Shown: one piece after another, positions 38,211 through 47,026 of the stretch
How the letters are laid out: every line of letters begins with the position of its first letter
Numbering within the stretch: position 1 is the first letter of the stretch
NCBI RefSeq assembly: GCF_002551005.1
Contig: NZ_NVOY01000006.1
Location: forward strand, 1-64,000
Reading direction: 5' to 3'
Length of the DNA: 64,000 nucleotides
Origin: Bacillus pseudomycoides
GTDB lineage: Bacteria > Bacillota > Bacilli > Bacillales > Bacillaceae_G
Program-made: the position numbers and the translations under genes
The notes under the pieces: generated by a model
Databases searched by the model: none
Told to the model about the DNA's origin: nothing
What the model saw: the letters and a program-made list of their open reading frames with translations, nothing else

Positions 38211-39143
38211 TTAATCACGAAGTGAACGACCTGTCAGTTGTAAAAAGAGTGCTTCTAAATTCGGCTCTTGTACTTCAAGCTTTGCAATTTGCACACGATT
38301 TCCAACAACCTCGGAAACGACCATCCCAACTGCATCACTATGTGTTAGCGCAATATCAATGGTATTCGAATCCTCATCCGCTACAATACGCTCAACAACA
38401 GGAAGTGCTTGTAATTTCTGCAATAATTGTTGATCGTAACGATTGACCTGTAGCTTCACCATAAAACCATCTGCAAGACGATTACATAGTTCGCTTTTCG
38501 TTCCAAGTGCAATGACCTTGCCATGGTCTACAATTGCAATGCGCTCACATAAATACTCAACTTCCTCCATGTAATGACTCGTATAAATAACTGTCATTCC
38601 CTTTTCATTTAACTTTTTCACTGTTTCTAAAATATGATTTCTTGACTGCGGATCAATTCCAACTGTCGGTTCATCCATAATTAATAGCTCAGGTTCATGC
38701 ATAAGTGCTGCCCCAATATTTACACGGCGCTTCATACCGCCTGAAAATGTTTCAATCTTATCTTTAGCGCGGTCTTCTAAACCAACATACGCTAACACCT
38801 CATCTGCACGTTTCTTTGCCGTTGCTCCGCTTAGGCCGTACATTTTCCCCCAGAAAATTAAATTCTCCTTCGCTGAAAGCGTCGGATATAACGCAATGTC
38901 TTGCGGGACAACCCCAATTTTCTGCTTCGTATCCATTGGATATTCCTTCACAGACTTCCCGTCAACACGTATATCCCCGCTATCATACGGAAAGAGACCA
39001 CAAATCATGGAAATGGTTGTTGATTTTCCTGCTCCATTTGGACCAAGCAGTCCGAATGTTTCCCCTTTCTCAATCGAAAATGATACGCCTCTCACGACTT
39101 CTTTTTTCCCGAAAGACTTTGTAATATGATCTACGACTAGCAT
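38211..39143 (-). CDS. ABC transporter ATP-binding protein (LnrL-like)
   Basis: A 310-residue ATPase of the drug-export DrrA/NatA type. Walker A GPNGAGKSTT near 36, Q-loop GVVPQDIALYPTLSA, signature FSGGMKRRVNIG near 137, Walker B LLIMDEPTVGID and the H-loop TSHYMEEVEYL are intact; a C-terminal regulatory extension follows residue 220. First gene of the three-gene exporter operon, transcribed downstream of the two-component genes but separated from them by a terminator, so it should have its own regulated promoter in 39144-39232. Confidence 0.82.
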   Translation of the reverse strand: MLVVDHITKSFGKKEVVRGVSFSIEKGETFGLLGPNGAGKSTTISMICGLFPYDSGDIRVDGKSVKEYPMDTKQKIGVVPQDIALYPTLSAKENLIFWGKMYGLSGATAKKRADEVLAYVGLEDRAKDKIETFSGGMKRRVNIGAALMHEPELLIMDEPTVGIDPQSRNHILETVKKLNEKGMTVIYTSHYMEEVEYLCERIAIVDHGKVIALGTKSELCNRLADGFMVKLQVNRYDQQLLQKLQALPVVERIVADEDSNTIDIALTHSDAVGMVVSEVVGNRVQIAKLEVQEPNLEALFLQLTGRSLRD

Positions 39144-39232
39144 GTCGATTCAACCCCTTTAATGTAATCTCACTATGATTGTAAAAAAATCCCCTCATCT
39201 TTCCATCTCTCTTTAGATAGAAAATGCATAAC

Positions 39233-39259
39233 AAAAAAGCAGCATTATCTGCTGCTTTC
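39233..39259 (-). terminator. terminator between the two-component genes and the ABC operon
   Basis: AAAGCAGCA/TGCTGCTTT hairpin with TTTTTTG on the minus strand, 22 bp after the response regulator stop. Confidence 0.78.
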
Positions 39260-39281
39260 TTATACTTATCTATGCCAAAAG

Positions 39282-39944
39282 TCATATGTAAGCTGTCACA
39301 CCGTACCGCACAGCAAAAATAGCTGCTTGTGTTCGGTCGCGAAGCTCCAATTTACTAATAATATTAGAGACGTGATTTTTTACCGTTCCTTCTGTAATAA
39401 ATAGCTTCTCGGCAATTTCTTTATTATTTAATCCATATCCTAATTCCCGCAACACTTCCACTTCTCGTTCTGTTAACTGCTCTATTTGTTTTGGAGCATG
39501 TTGCTCAGCAATACTATCTACTTTCGTTCTCTTCAATTCTTTTACAATTTCAGCGGTCATATCTTGCGGGAGTACAACTCCCCCTGCATGCACAGTCAAG
39601 ATTGCTTGCACAATTGTATCTGTCGCCATATCTTTTAATAAATAGCCACTTGCCCCTTGTTCAAGCGCTTCAAAAATAAGTTCACTATCATTAAACGTCG
39701 TCAACATCAGTACTTTTATATGAGGAAATTGCTCCCTTATTAAACGCGTTCCCTCTACACCATTTGTACGCGGCATCCGAATATCCATTAAAATGATTTC
39801 AGGTTGAAGTCGTTCGGCATTTTGCATGGCCTCTTCTCCATCACTTGCAGTTCCAACTACTTCAAGTTCTGGACGTAAATTTAATAACATCGCTAATCCA
39901 TCACGAACTAACGACTGATCGTCAACAATCATAATTCGAATCAT
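39282..39944 (-). CDS. NarL/LuxR-type response regulator (LnrK-like)
   Basis: A 220-residue regulator: receiver domain with MIVDDQ acidic pair, phospho-acceptor Asp in IILMDIRMPRTNG (about 54) and Lys in YLLKDM, then a LuxR-type helix-turn-helix (LTEREVEVLRELGYGLNNKEIAEKLF split as LTEREVEVLRELG and NNKEIAEKLFI). The ATG at 39944 overlaps the kinase stop as ATGA. Expected to activate the neighbouring ABC exporter operon. Confidence 0.87.
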   Translation of the reverse strand: MIRIMIVDDQSLVRDGLAMLLNLRPELEVVGTASDGEEAMQNAERLQPEIILMDIRMPRTNGVEGTRLIREQFPHIKVLMLTTFNDSELIFEALEQGASGYLLKDMATDTIVQAILTVHAGGVVLPQDMTAEIVKELKRTKVDSIAEQHAPKQIEQLTEREVEVLRELGYGLNNKEIAEKLFITEGTVKNHVSNIISKLELRDRTQAAIFAVRYGVTAYI

Positions 39945-41134
39945 ACCGCTCCCCCTATTACCCACGTCTTTTCCCTTAGTGGGAACTCCACGTTTAGTTG
40001 AAATCCTTTATCTTTTTCACTTTCAAACCGAATCATTCCTCCACGTTCTTCTACACGTTCTTTCATATTAATAAGTCCAAAACCGGGATGCACTTCATTT
40101 ACGCCTGCTCCATCATCAGAAATGAATATGTGTACCTTTCCATCCAAGCAAGAAAGTTTCATTTCACATGTATTTGCCTTACCATGACGTTTTGCATTTG
40201 TTAACGATTCCTGCATAATACGCAATATAGTTGGGTGTAATGACAACGGAATGATGGCTGGATCACCATGCAATTTAAACGTCGTTCTCACTTTTGTTGC
40301 ATGCGAAAATTCATGTAACATCTGTCTAATATTACCGACTAAATCCCCTGCATTCTCTTCTTCTTTCAAAGTTCGAACAGATGCTCTCACCTCTTGTAAC
40401 GATCGTTTTGCTAACTCATGACATGTTTGCAAAACTGCTCCTGTCTGATCTGATTTCTGTTTCAATAACTCCTCAGCAAGCTGCAGTTGAACAAGTAATG
40501 CCGTCATATTATGACCAACTGTATCATGAATTTCACGCGCAATTTCATTTCGTTCTTTAACTGCCGTTAATTCTTCCACCTCTTTTGCATATAGCTGCAA
40601 TTGCTCATGCGCTTCTTGAAGCGCTTCATGTGATGAAGTCAATTTTTCATACTGTTCATCTACAGTTTGGCGAGCTAATGTTAGTTTTTTAATTAACCCT
40701 CCAGTAAGAGCACTAAATACAACGAACATAAACGAAATAATATTACCCCAAATTTCAAGTTCTCCAAAATGTTGATATGAATATATTAAAATAGCAAACC
40801 AACATAGAAAGAAAAATCCGATAAAAAAACGGGCTGTCACTTTCGAGCGAACATTAATAAATAAAGTTACCGCATCTACACCAAATAAGATTAAATACAA
40901 ATCGTTATTTGGAAATAAAAATCCAAAGATAGTTGTTACAATCCCATTCAATAACAATATAAAAAACAACCGCCGCTCCCCGTTATGCGGCATCATAAGC
41001 AAACAATGATTCACAACATACATAAAACAAGCAGCACCAACAAATATTTGCAGACCTAATTCTCCGTGCGGAATATGCAAAGCATACACAACACAAATGA
41101 GTACAAACATTAATAACCGGGTATATACTAACAT
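39941..41134 (-). CDS. sensor histidine kinase, HPK7 type (LnrJ-like)
   Basis: A 397-residue membrane sensor: five to six N-terminal helices to about residue 150, a coiled-coil linker (about 155-195), the phospho-acceptor motif REIHDTVGHNMTALLVQL near 200, and an ATPase domain with ESLTNAKRHGKA and DDGAGV. Without a large extracellular loop it should sense signals within the membrane, as LnrJ does for polyene-type antibiotics. Co-translated with the response regulator. Confidence 0.84.
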   Translation of the reverse strand: MLVYTRLLMFVLICVVYALHIPHGELGLQIFVGAACFMYVVNHCLLMMPHNGERRLFFILLLNGIVTTIFGFLFPNNDLYLILFGVDAVTLFINVRSKVTARFFIGFFFLCWFAILIYSYQHFGELEIWGNIISFMFVVFSALTGGLIKKLTLARQTVDEQYEKLTSSHEALQEAHEQLQLYAKEVEELTAVKERNEIAREIHDTVGHNMTALLVQLQLAEELLKQKSDQTGAVLQTCHELAKRSLQEVRASVRTLKEEENAGDLVGNIRQMLHEFSHATKVRTTFKLHGDPAIIPLSLHPTILRIMQESLTNAKRHGKANTCEMKLSCLDGKVHIFISDDGAGVNEVHPGFGLINMKERVEERGGMIRFESEKDKGFQLNVEFPLREKTWVIGGAV

Positions 41135-41342
41135 ATGCTTTCACCTCGTATTCAAACAAAATATACAGACTCTATATTCTTTCTCTCCTTATGTCTCCCC
41201 TTTTAGAAATGTAAAAATCCGCATTACCAAACCCTACTTTTCAAAAATGGAAATATCAAACTTGAATTCCAATATACAGAAGATAGGAGGGTTTTATGTT
41301 AAAGTAGAATTGTGGTTAATATTTAAAGGAGCATAATGCCTT

Positions 41343-41534
41343 ATGAATCTAAAAATTAAAAGACCTTTAATTTTATTGATTCCCTTATATATTATTCTCG
41401 TTTTATTTGATTATAACAATTATAACCAATTTAAATGGGTTAAAAATATTATACAGTCATTATTTTTAGTGGCATTTTATAAATTTCTCATGTGGTTATT
41501 TTCTACAAAAAAAGAATCAACCTCTAAAAATTAA
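41343..41534 (+). CDS. small membrane protein, 63 aa, unknown
   Basis: 63 residues with two hydrophobic segments (PLILLIPLYIILVLF and IIQSLFLVAFYKFLMWLF) and a basic C-terminus. AAAGGAG is 12 bp upstream; an earlier ATG (41336) has better spacing but opens only a seven-codon frame, which might modulate translation. No family recognised. Low-complexity, AT-rich coding sequence. Confidence 0.5.
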   Translation: MNLKIKRPLILLIPLYIILVLFDYNNYNQFKWVKNIIQSLFLVAFYKFLMWLFSTKKESTSKN

Positions 41535-41607
41535 ACAGATTACGTGTAATACAACAACAAAGCGATGACTTAAATAAATTTGTATATAAGATAAATCCAT
41601 ACAATTT

Positions 41608-41632
41608 AAAAAGCTGGTATACACCAGCTTTT
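41608..41632. terminator. bidirectional terminator
   Basis: AAAAGCTGGT-atac-ACCAGCTTTT hairpin between the 63-aa gene and the convergent ABC-F gene. Confidence 0.8.
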
Positions 41633-43496
41633 AATCTTTCATATCTATACCATTCTCCAAATCCTCATATAATTTTGTTCTTAACAACTCTTTTTGCTCT
41701 TTTTCATGATGCAGCTTCTCTAGTTCTGCAACATTTTTCGTTTTAGCCATTTGGCAATCTAACTCGTATATACTTTTCTCTACATTCATAAGCTGTTCTT
41801 CCAGATCGACAATCTCCTTATTTATAGGCTTTGGCACGGCTGCTACTCGTTCCTTTTTCACAACGCTTCGTTGTTCTTTTTCTCTTTTTTCTTGCCACTT
41901 TTCACGTGCCCAAGCGTAATTTCCAGTAAATCCATACGCTGTTTGATTATCAATCCAATACGTTTTAGGGAACAATTTATTTAAGAAATAACGGTCATGA
42001 GAAACAGCCAAAATCGTTCCATTATACTGTTCAAGTGCCTCTTCTAATACTTCTCTCGATTCAATATCAAGGTGATTTGTCGGTTCATCAAGTACAAGAA
42101 AATTAATATCTTGATACATAAGCTGGGCCAATCGTAAACGCATTCGTTCGCCCCCGCTTAATTGATTCACCTTTTTAAATACAGCTAGGCCGTAGAATAG
42201 AAAGCGGGCAAGGATATGACGCGCTTCTCCTTCCGTTACTGCTACCTGCTCTCGGAACATTTCTAATACCGTTTGTTTACCGTTCACCTTCATATGTTGA
42301 GACAAATAGCCAAGCTTTACTCCGCTACCAATGCGAATTTCACCTGTATCTGGATTCATTTCTTGTAATAATAATTTCAATAACGTTGTCTTTCCTGTAC
42401 CGTTCCGTCCAACAATCGCAACGCGCTCTTGAAAACGAACATGTAATTCTACATTTTGAAATAACACATATTCATCAAAATTCTTTCCCACTTCTTTCAT
42501 GATCACAACGTCTTTCCCGCTTCGTTCTTGTCCTTCAAACTGAAGACCCATTTGCTTATGCTCTAAAATTGGTTTCTTCAATTTTTCCATTCGCTCTAGA
42601 GCGCGTTCCATATTGTGAGCGCGTTTATGCAATCCCTCGTTTGGCGGATTTGCTTGATTGGCCCATTCCCTAAGCCTTTTAATGGCTTCCTTCATTTTCT
42701 TTATTTTCTTTTGCTGCTCTTGATATGCTTGAAACTCTTGCAATAATCTTTCTTCTTTCTCCTTTACAAACTGTGAATAGTTCGTATGGTAAACATGTAT
42801 TTCCCCATCTTCTAAATCAAAAATCTTCGTTACGACTTCATCCAAGAAATAACGATCATGTGAAATGACAACAACTGTCCCATCATATTCCTTTAAAAAT
42901 TGCTCAAGCCATTCCACTGCGAATAAATCTAAATGGTTTGTCGGTTCGTCTAGGAGCAATAAGTCCGGCTTTTTAAGGAGCATATATGCAAGACTCACTT
43001 TCGTCTGTTCACCGCCGCTTAGTTCTATAAAGCTGCGCGAAAATAATTCCGTCACTTGCAGACCGTTAGCCACTTTCATCATATTCGCTTCTATTTCATA
43101 ACCGCCTAGAAACGAAAACTGTTCCTGTATTTCTCCGTACTCCGCCATTATTTTTTCCGTAACGTTTACGGCCATCTTCTCTTCAAGTTCCCTCATCTTT
43201 CTTTCTAATGCTTGCTCTTTCGCAAACGCAGAACGTAATACATCATATACAGTCATTCCTTCAGTAAACTTCGGAATTTGGGCAACATGACCAATACGCG
43301 TACCTTTCTTCATGTGTATCGCACCGCCATCCACATGTTCAATTCCCGTTAACAGTTGAAAAATTGTTGTTTTCCCACTGCCATTTCGGCCAACTAAACC
43401 AATACGTTCACCTTTCTTTATTTCAAATGATATATTTTCAAATATGATATTTCCACCAAACGTCTTCGCTATATTATTTACACTACAAATCATCAT
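41631..43496 (-). CDS. ABC-F protein, likely ribosome-protecting, behind an attenuator
   Basis: About 621 residues, two ABC domains and no membrane helices. Walker A GRNGSGKTT and GRNGTGKTT, signatures LSGGEQTKV and LSGGERMRL, Walker B LLLLDEPTNHLD and FLVLDEPTNHLD. The inter-domain linker (about 240-300: KIKKMKEAIKRLREWANQANP) is the part that reaches the ribosomal centre in antibiotic-resistance ABC-F proteins. Start ATG 43496 follows AAAGGAG by 10 bp; a longer frame would run into a terminator hairpin and is wrong. The leader ORF and two terminators upstream suggest induction by translation-inhibiting drugs, as for vmlR. Spectrum unknown. Confidence 0.83.
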   Translation of the reverse strand: MMICSVNNIAKTFGGNIIFENISFEIKKGERIGLVGRNGSGKTTIFQLLTGIEHVDGGAIHMKKGTRIGHVAQIPKFTEGMTVYDVLRSAFAKEQALERKMRELEEKMAVNVTEKIMAEYGEIQEQFSFLGGYEIEANMMKVANGLQVTELFSRSFIELSGGEQTKVSLAYMLLKKPDLLLLDEPTNHLDLFAVEWLEQFLKEYDGTVVVISHDRYFLDEVVTKIFDLEDGEIHVYHTNYSQFVKEKEERLLQEFQAYQEQQKKIKKMKEAIKRLREWANQANPPNEGLHKRAHNMERALERMEKLKKPILEHKQMGLQFEGQERSGKDVVIMKEVGKNFDEYVLFQNVELHVRFQERVAIVGRNGTGKTTLLKLLLQEMNPDTGEIRIGSGVKLGYLSQHMKVNGKQTVLEMFREQVAVTEGEARHILARFLFYGLAVFKKVNQLSGGERMRLRLAQLMYQDINFLVLDEPTNHLDIESREVLEEALEQYNGTILAVSHDRYFLNKLFPKTYWIDNQTAYGFTGNYAWAREKWQEKREKEQRSVVKKERVAAVPKPINKEIVDLEEQLMNVEKSIYELDCQMAKTKNVAELEKLHHEKEQKELLRTKLYEDLENGIDMKD

Positions 43497-43519
43497 CTTT
43501 TCCGTACTCCTTTCAACGT

Positions 43520-43556
43520 AAAAAAGCCATGAGTAAAGAACCTTACCCACGGCTTT
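43520..43556 (-). terminator. promoter-distal attenuator terminator of the ABC-F gene
   Basis: AAGCCGTGGGTAA pairs with TTACTCATGGCTT (two G-T pairs) followed by TTTTTT, ending only about 15 bp before the ribosome site of the ABC-F gene. Confidence 0.7.
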
Positions 43557-43564
43557 CATTTCAA

Positions 43565-43597
43565 AATAGAAAAGGGAACTACCATAGTTCCCTTTTC
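43565..43597 (-). terminator. promoter-proximal attenuator terminator of the ABC-F gene
   Basis: GAAAAGGGAACT-atggt-AGTTCCCTTTTC perfect 12-bp stem, then TATTTTG on the minus strand. It lies between the leader ORF and the second terminator. Confidence 0.75.
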
Positions 43598-43628
43598 ACA
43601 CGTTTCTATAAAATGGGTGAAGAGACCT

Positions 43629-43763
43629 CTATCGTTCAATAGTTATTATGAAATTGCTAAAAAAGGGCATACGTATCCCGTTAGCAACTACACGATGAAA
43701 AATTGCACGACAAATGTAGATAAAATCTAAAAATTGCGTGCGCATAACTATAGAACGATTCAT
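43629..43763 (-). CDS. leader peptide of the ABC-F gene (44 aa)
   Basis: 44-codon ORF starting MNRSIVMRTQFLDFIYICR and ending FIITIER, with a strong AGAGGTGA ribosome site and a -10-like TATAAT at 43806-43811 upstream. No homologue recognised. Its position before two terminators and the ABC-F gene fits a ribosome-stalling leader: drug-slowed ribosomes would alter folding and permit read-through. That is inference; the ORF and terminators are seen directly. Confidence 0.6.
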   Translation of the reverse strand: MNRSIVMRTQFLDFIYICRAIFHRVVANGIRMPFFSNFIITIER

Positions 43764-43917
43764 CTCTTTCACCTCTTTCGTACGGAATTTTATACTTACC
43801 TTTTCATTATACTCTCCTAAAATACGTTTGGATAGTCATTTTTCTGAAAATAATGTAAATAGACATATCCATACATAAAAGACAGCTGTGACCCAAAAAT
43901 AAAAGGAGGAATAACAC

Positions 43918-43995
43918 ATGATAGATATTGTAAAAACCGTTATTCACATTTTAATTGATGCAAAACCAATCGTTGATGAAATTAATAATGTATGA
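43918..43995 (+). CDS. 25-aa peptide of unknown function
   Basis: ORF MIDIVKTVIHILIDAKPIVD plus EINNV, with a near-perfect AAAGGAGG ribosome site 8 bp before the ATG and a strong terminator right after the stop. The residue spacing (hydrophobic at i, i+3/4) suggests an amphipathic helix. It could be a membrane-active peptide, a regulator of the convergent ABC exporter, or a chance ORF; the strong ribosome site and terminator favour a real gene. Confidence 0.5.
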   Translation: MIDIVKTVIHILIDAKPIVDEINNV

Positions 43996-44002
43996 AAAGA
44001 TG

Positions 44003-44054
44003 ACAAAAAAAGTAAAGACGAGATATCCTAAATCAAGCAGGATATCTCGTCTTC
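44003..44054. terminator. bidirectional terminator shared by the 25-aa ORF and the ABC exporter
   Basis: AAGACGAGATATCCT/AGGATATCTCGTCTT, a 15-bp perfect stem with A-run and T-rich flank. It includes the last codons of the ABC exporter gene. Confidence 0.85.
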
Positions 44055-45782
44055 ACTTTGCTCCATAGCAAATTGCTGTTGGACAATTTTTTTGTAATAT
44101 GCATGATTCTCCATCAGTTCCTCATGCGTACCTACACCAGTAATATTTCCATCCTCTAATACAAGAATTTGATCTGCTTGTAAAATTGTCGATAAGCGGT
44201 GAGCAATGACAAACGTCGTCTTATTTAACGATACATTCAACAAAGCCTCTTGTATTTTTGCTTCTGATTCCGAATCTAAGCTAGCCGTTGCTTCATCTAA
44301 TAATAAAAATTCAGCACCTCGCAACAATGCACGTGCAATCGCAATTCGCTGTCTCTGACCACCCGATAGTTGGTTTCCCCGCTCTCCAACTTCTGTATCG
44401 TATCCCTTCGGAAATTGCATAATAAAATCGTGGGCATTTGCTAACTTTGCTGCCTTCACCATTTCTTCATTCGTAACAGAACAATTTACACCATACTTAA
44501 TATTTTCTTTAATCGTTCCAGATAAAATTGGCGATGACTGCGCTACATAACTGAAATGATTACGCCAGTCATAAATGTTACTGTTCCGATACGAAATTCC
44601 ATTTAATACAATATCACCTGTAGTCGGTTCATAAAATCGTTCCATAAGAGAAAAGACTGTACTTTTCCCTGAACCACTTGGACCAACTAAAGCAGTCATC
44701 GAGCCTTTTGTAACTGCAAACGAAATATTTTTTAGCAACGGCTCTCGCTGATCATAACTAAAACTTACTTGTTCAAACTTTAAGCATTCTGGTGCTTCTA
44801 AAATTTGCTCCGTCTGAACAACTTCTTCTTCTTTTTCCTCCAAAATTTGAAATAAGCGGCGCGTAGAACCTTTCGCCTCTTGAAAGCTCGTCACAAACTG
44901 ATTCATTTCTACAAAGGGAATTAATATTTGAAATAAATATAAGATAAATGCAACAAGTTCACCAGAGGAGATTAACCCTTGGTCAACACGCCAAACACCA
45001 AATCCGACAACTCCCATTAAAATAACTAACGTGGATCCTCCAAGAATTGGGCTTAAAATCGATCTAATCTTTGCCCGTTTCATCCCGTACTGAAATAGCG
45101 TTTGAAACTGTTCTTTCCCTCGTTCATATTCAACTGCTTCTGTATTGTACGATTTAATTAATTTTATTTCTCCAAGCGTTTGCGATAAAAATGCTGTCAA
45201 CTCCGACATTTGCTTTTGCTCTTGATCAGATAAGTCATTAATCTTTTTCCCAAGTGGTAGAACAACAAACAATGTAATAGGAACTGCTAATAACAATACA
45301 AGTGTCATTGAAACATCAAGCATAAACAAAATCCCAATTGATACGATAATTGATAATATGTTTGTGAGCAGTTGTATAATATCGTCGGAAATTAACTTCA
45401 TTAATACCGTTGTATCATTTGTAATCCGGCTCACCATTTCACCGGAACGATTTTTATCATAATAAGAAACCGGTAAATTTAATAACTTCACCCATACTTT
45501 CTCACGAATTGTTCGCACAATCCCTTCTCCAACTCGCGATAAAACATATAAAGAAATAGCAGAACTCGCAAACTCAAGCAACAATAGCACAACGATTGTT
45601 CCTAAAACAGGCAATGAAAATCCTTTCGAAAAGCTTTCCATTAAATTTTTAATAAACAGTGGGATACATAACCCAGCAATCGTTGAGAAAATGGAAAAAA
45701 TTAATCCGATCACAAATAGCTTTTTTGAGGGATTTGCAATACGCCATATCTCTCGAAATGATACATTTTTTTCTTCTTCCAT
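44028..45782 (-). CDS. ABC exporter, fused membrane and ATPase domains (BmrA/LmrA type)
   Basis: A 584-residue half-transporter: six membrane helices (about 20-300) with the coupling-helix region VSYYDKNRSGEMVSRITNDT, then an ATPase domain with Walker A GPSGSGKST near 370, signature LSGGQRQRIAIARALL near 475, Walker B FLLLDEATASLD and H-loop AHRLSTI. It should act as a homodimer exporting drugs or lipids. No partner gene adjacent. Confidence 0.88.
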   Translation of the reverse strand: MEEEKNVSFREIWRIANPSKKLFVIGLIFSIFSTIAGLCIPLFIKNLMESFSKGFSLPVLGTIVVLLLLEFASSAISLYVLSRVGEGIVRTIREKVWVKLLNLPVSYYDKNRSGEMVSRITNDTTVLMKLISDDIIQLLTNILSIIVSIGILFMLDVSMTLVLLLAVPITLFVVLPLGKKINDLSDQEQKQMSELTAFLSQTLGEIKLIKSYNTEAVEYERGKEQFQTLFQYGMKRAKIRSILSPILGGSTLVILMGVVGFGVWRVDQGLISSGELVAFILYLFQILIPFVEMNQFVTSFQEAKGSTRRLFQILEEKEEEVVQTEQILEAPECLKFEQVSFSYDQREPLLKNISFAVTKGSMTALVGPSGSGKSTVFSLMERFYEPTTGDIVLNGISYRNSNIYDWRNHFSYVAQSSPILSGTIKENIKYGVNCSVTNEEMVKAAKLANAHDFIMQFPKGYDTEVGERGNQLSGGQRQRIAIARALLRGAEFLLLDEATASLDSESEAKIQEALLNVSLNKTTFVIAHRLSTILQADQILVLEDGNITGVGTHEELMENHAYYKKIVQQQFAMEQSEDEISCLI

Positions 45783-45888
45783 ACAATAATCCCTTCTTCT
45801 AATTTTTTCCTAATTCCACTATAAAGGATTTAAAATGACTTTTCACGAATATGTACTAGTTGGAATATGACAAATAGGGGGGGGAAAT

Positions 45889-46194
45889 ATGTTTTTAGCA
45901 ATGGTAAATTATATCCAACCACTTGAAGTTGTAGAGCACTATCTAGAGAAGCACATTCAATTTTCAGATAAATACTACGACCTAAACAAGTTCATATTTT
46001 CAGGCCGCCGCAATCCTCGCGTTGGTGGAATCATTTTAATGAATGCCGCATCGAAACAAGAGGCAGAAGCAATTATGGCGGAAGATCCATTTTATATTCA
46101 TAACATCGCTCGTTATGAAATAATTGAATTTACACCAACAAAATATGCAGAACCTTTTCAAGTATTTCTTAACAATACTCCGAATACAAGATAA
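45889..46194 (+). CDS. YciI-like protein
   Basis: 101 residues of the YciI-like ferredoxin fold (FLAMVNYIQPLEVVEHYLEKHIQF, GGIILMNAASKQEAEAIMAEDPFY). The family contains putative hydrolases or dehydrochlorinase-like enzymes with His and Asp at the pocket, here His22 and Asp85-like residues; the role is unknown. The ribosome site is part of an eight-G run (45877-45884), which could vary in length between strains. Followed 36 bp later by the next gene, likely one transcript. Confidence 0.7.
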   Translation: MFLAMVNYIQPLEVVEHYLEKHIQFSDKYYDLNKFIFSGRRNPRVGGIILMNAASKQEAEAIMAEDPFYIHNIARYEIIEFTPTKYAEPFQVFLNNTPNTR

Positions 46195-46229
46195 TTTCTC
46201 ATATACATACGGCTACAGGGGGGAGAAAA

Positions 46230-46997
46230 ATGGAGACACAACAGCAGCTATACTTTGTAAATCAGATTAGTCAACAAAAACCAAACAGCATGCAAAATAA
46301 AGAGACATCTTGCCCATTTTGCGACCACACACAACTAAGCGATATTTTAGAAACGGATGAGACAATCATTTGGCTAAAAAATAAATATCCAACATTACAA
46401 CATACATTACAAACAGTCATTATCGAAACCGATAACTGTCATGATCATATTGCAACCTATACCCAAGAGCATATGCGAAAGCTTATCCGATTTTCAGTTG
46501 GGCACTGGTTATCGTTAGAGCAAAGCGGAAAATTCCAATCTGTTATTTTATATAAAAACCATGGACCTCTATCAGGGGGAACAATCCACCATGCACACAT
46601 GCAAATTATCGGTATGGAACAGGTCAACTATCGACAAAATATAAAAATCGAACACTTCAAAGGAATCGTTGTAAGCAAAGAACACGGAATTGAACTAAAT
46701 ATTTCTACTCATCCCATTATCGGTTTTACAGAGTTTAACATTCTAATAGAAAATACAACTCAAATTAACCTAATGGCTGATTATATTCAAAAAACAGTAC
46801 GCTACGTATTACACGATTTTCATAAACGGTGTAATAGTTATAACATGTTCTTTTATAGCTTAGATGGAAACATTATATGTAAAATTGTTCCACGTTTTAT
46901 CGTTTCACCGCTATACGTTGGCTATAACATCCCTCAAGTTTCTACGCAATTACAAACAGTAAAAGAACAGCTAGAGACATATTTTACAGAAAAATAG
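46230..46997 (+). CDS. HIT-like DUF4931 protein (galactose-1-P uridylyltransferase-related)
   Basis: 255 residues. CPFCDH near 28 is a zinc-type pair, and GGTIHHAHMQIIG near 112 is the histidine-triad-like active site of GalT/HIT nucleotide transferases. This is the pattern of DUF4931 proteins of Bacillus. A nucleotidyl transfer or hydrolysis activity is plausible; the substrate is unknown. In the same direction as the YciI-like gene with a GGGGGGAG ribosome site. Confidence 0.7.
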   Translation: METQQQLYFVNQISQQKPNSMQNKETSCPFCDHTQLSDILETDETIIWLKNKYPTLQHTLQTVIIETDNCHDHIATYTQEHMRKLIRFSVGHWLSLEQSGKFQSVILYKNHGPLSGGTIHHAHMQIIGMEQVNYRQNIKIEHFKGIVVSKEHGIELNISTHPIIGFTEFNILIENTTQINLMADYIQKTVRYVLHDFHKRCNSYNMFFYSLDGNIICKIVPRFIVSPLYVGYNIPQVSTQLQTVKEQLETYFTEK

Positions 46998-47026
46998 AGT
47001 AGGTCATCACGTAACCTACTCTTTCA
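46997..47026. terminator. bidirectional terminator
   Basis: GAGTAGGT/ACCTACTC hairpin between the convergent DUF4931 and transglycosylase genes; it overlaps the end of the latter. Confidence 0.65.

Noticed and set aside
39282-41134. LnrJK-like two-component system as the regulator of the TTACA-N4-TGTAA promoters
   Set aside because: Its response regulator is NarL/LuxR type, while that operator form is known for OmpR-family BceR/YxdJ regulators; it is also next to its own ABC target.
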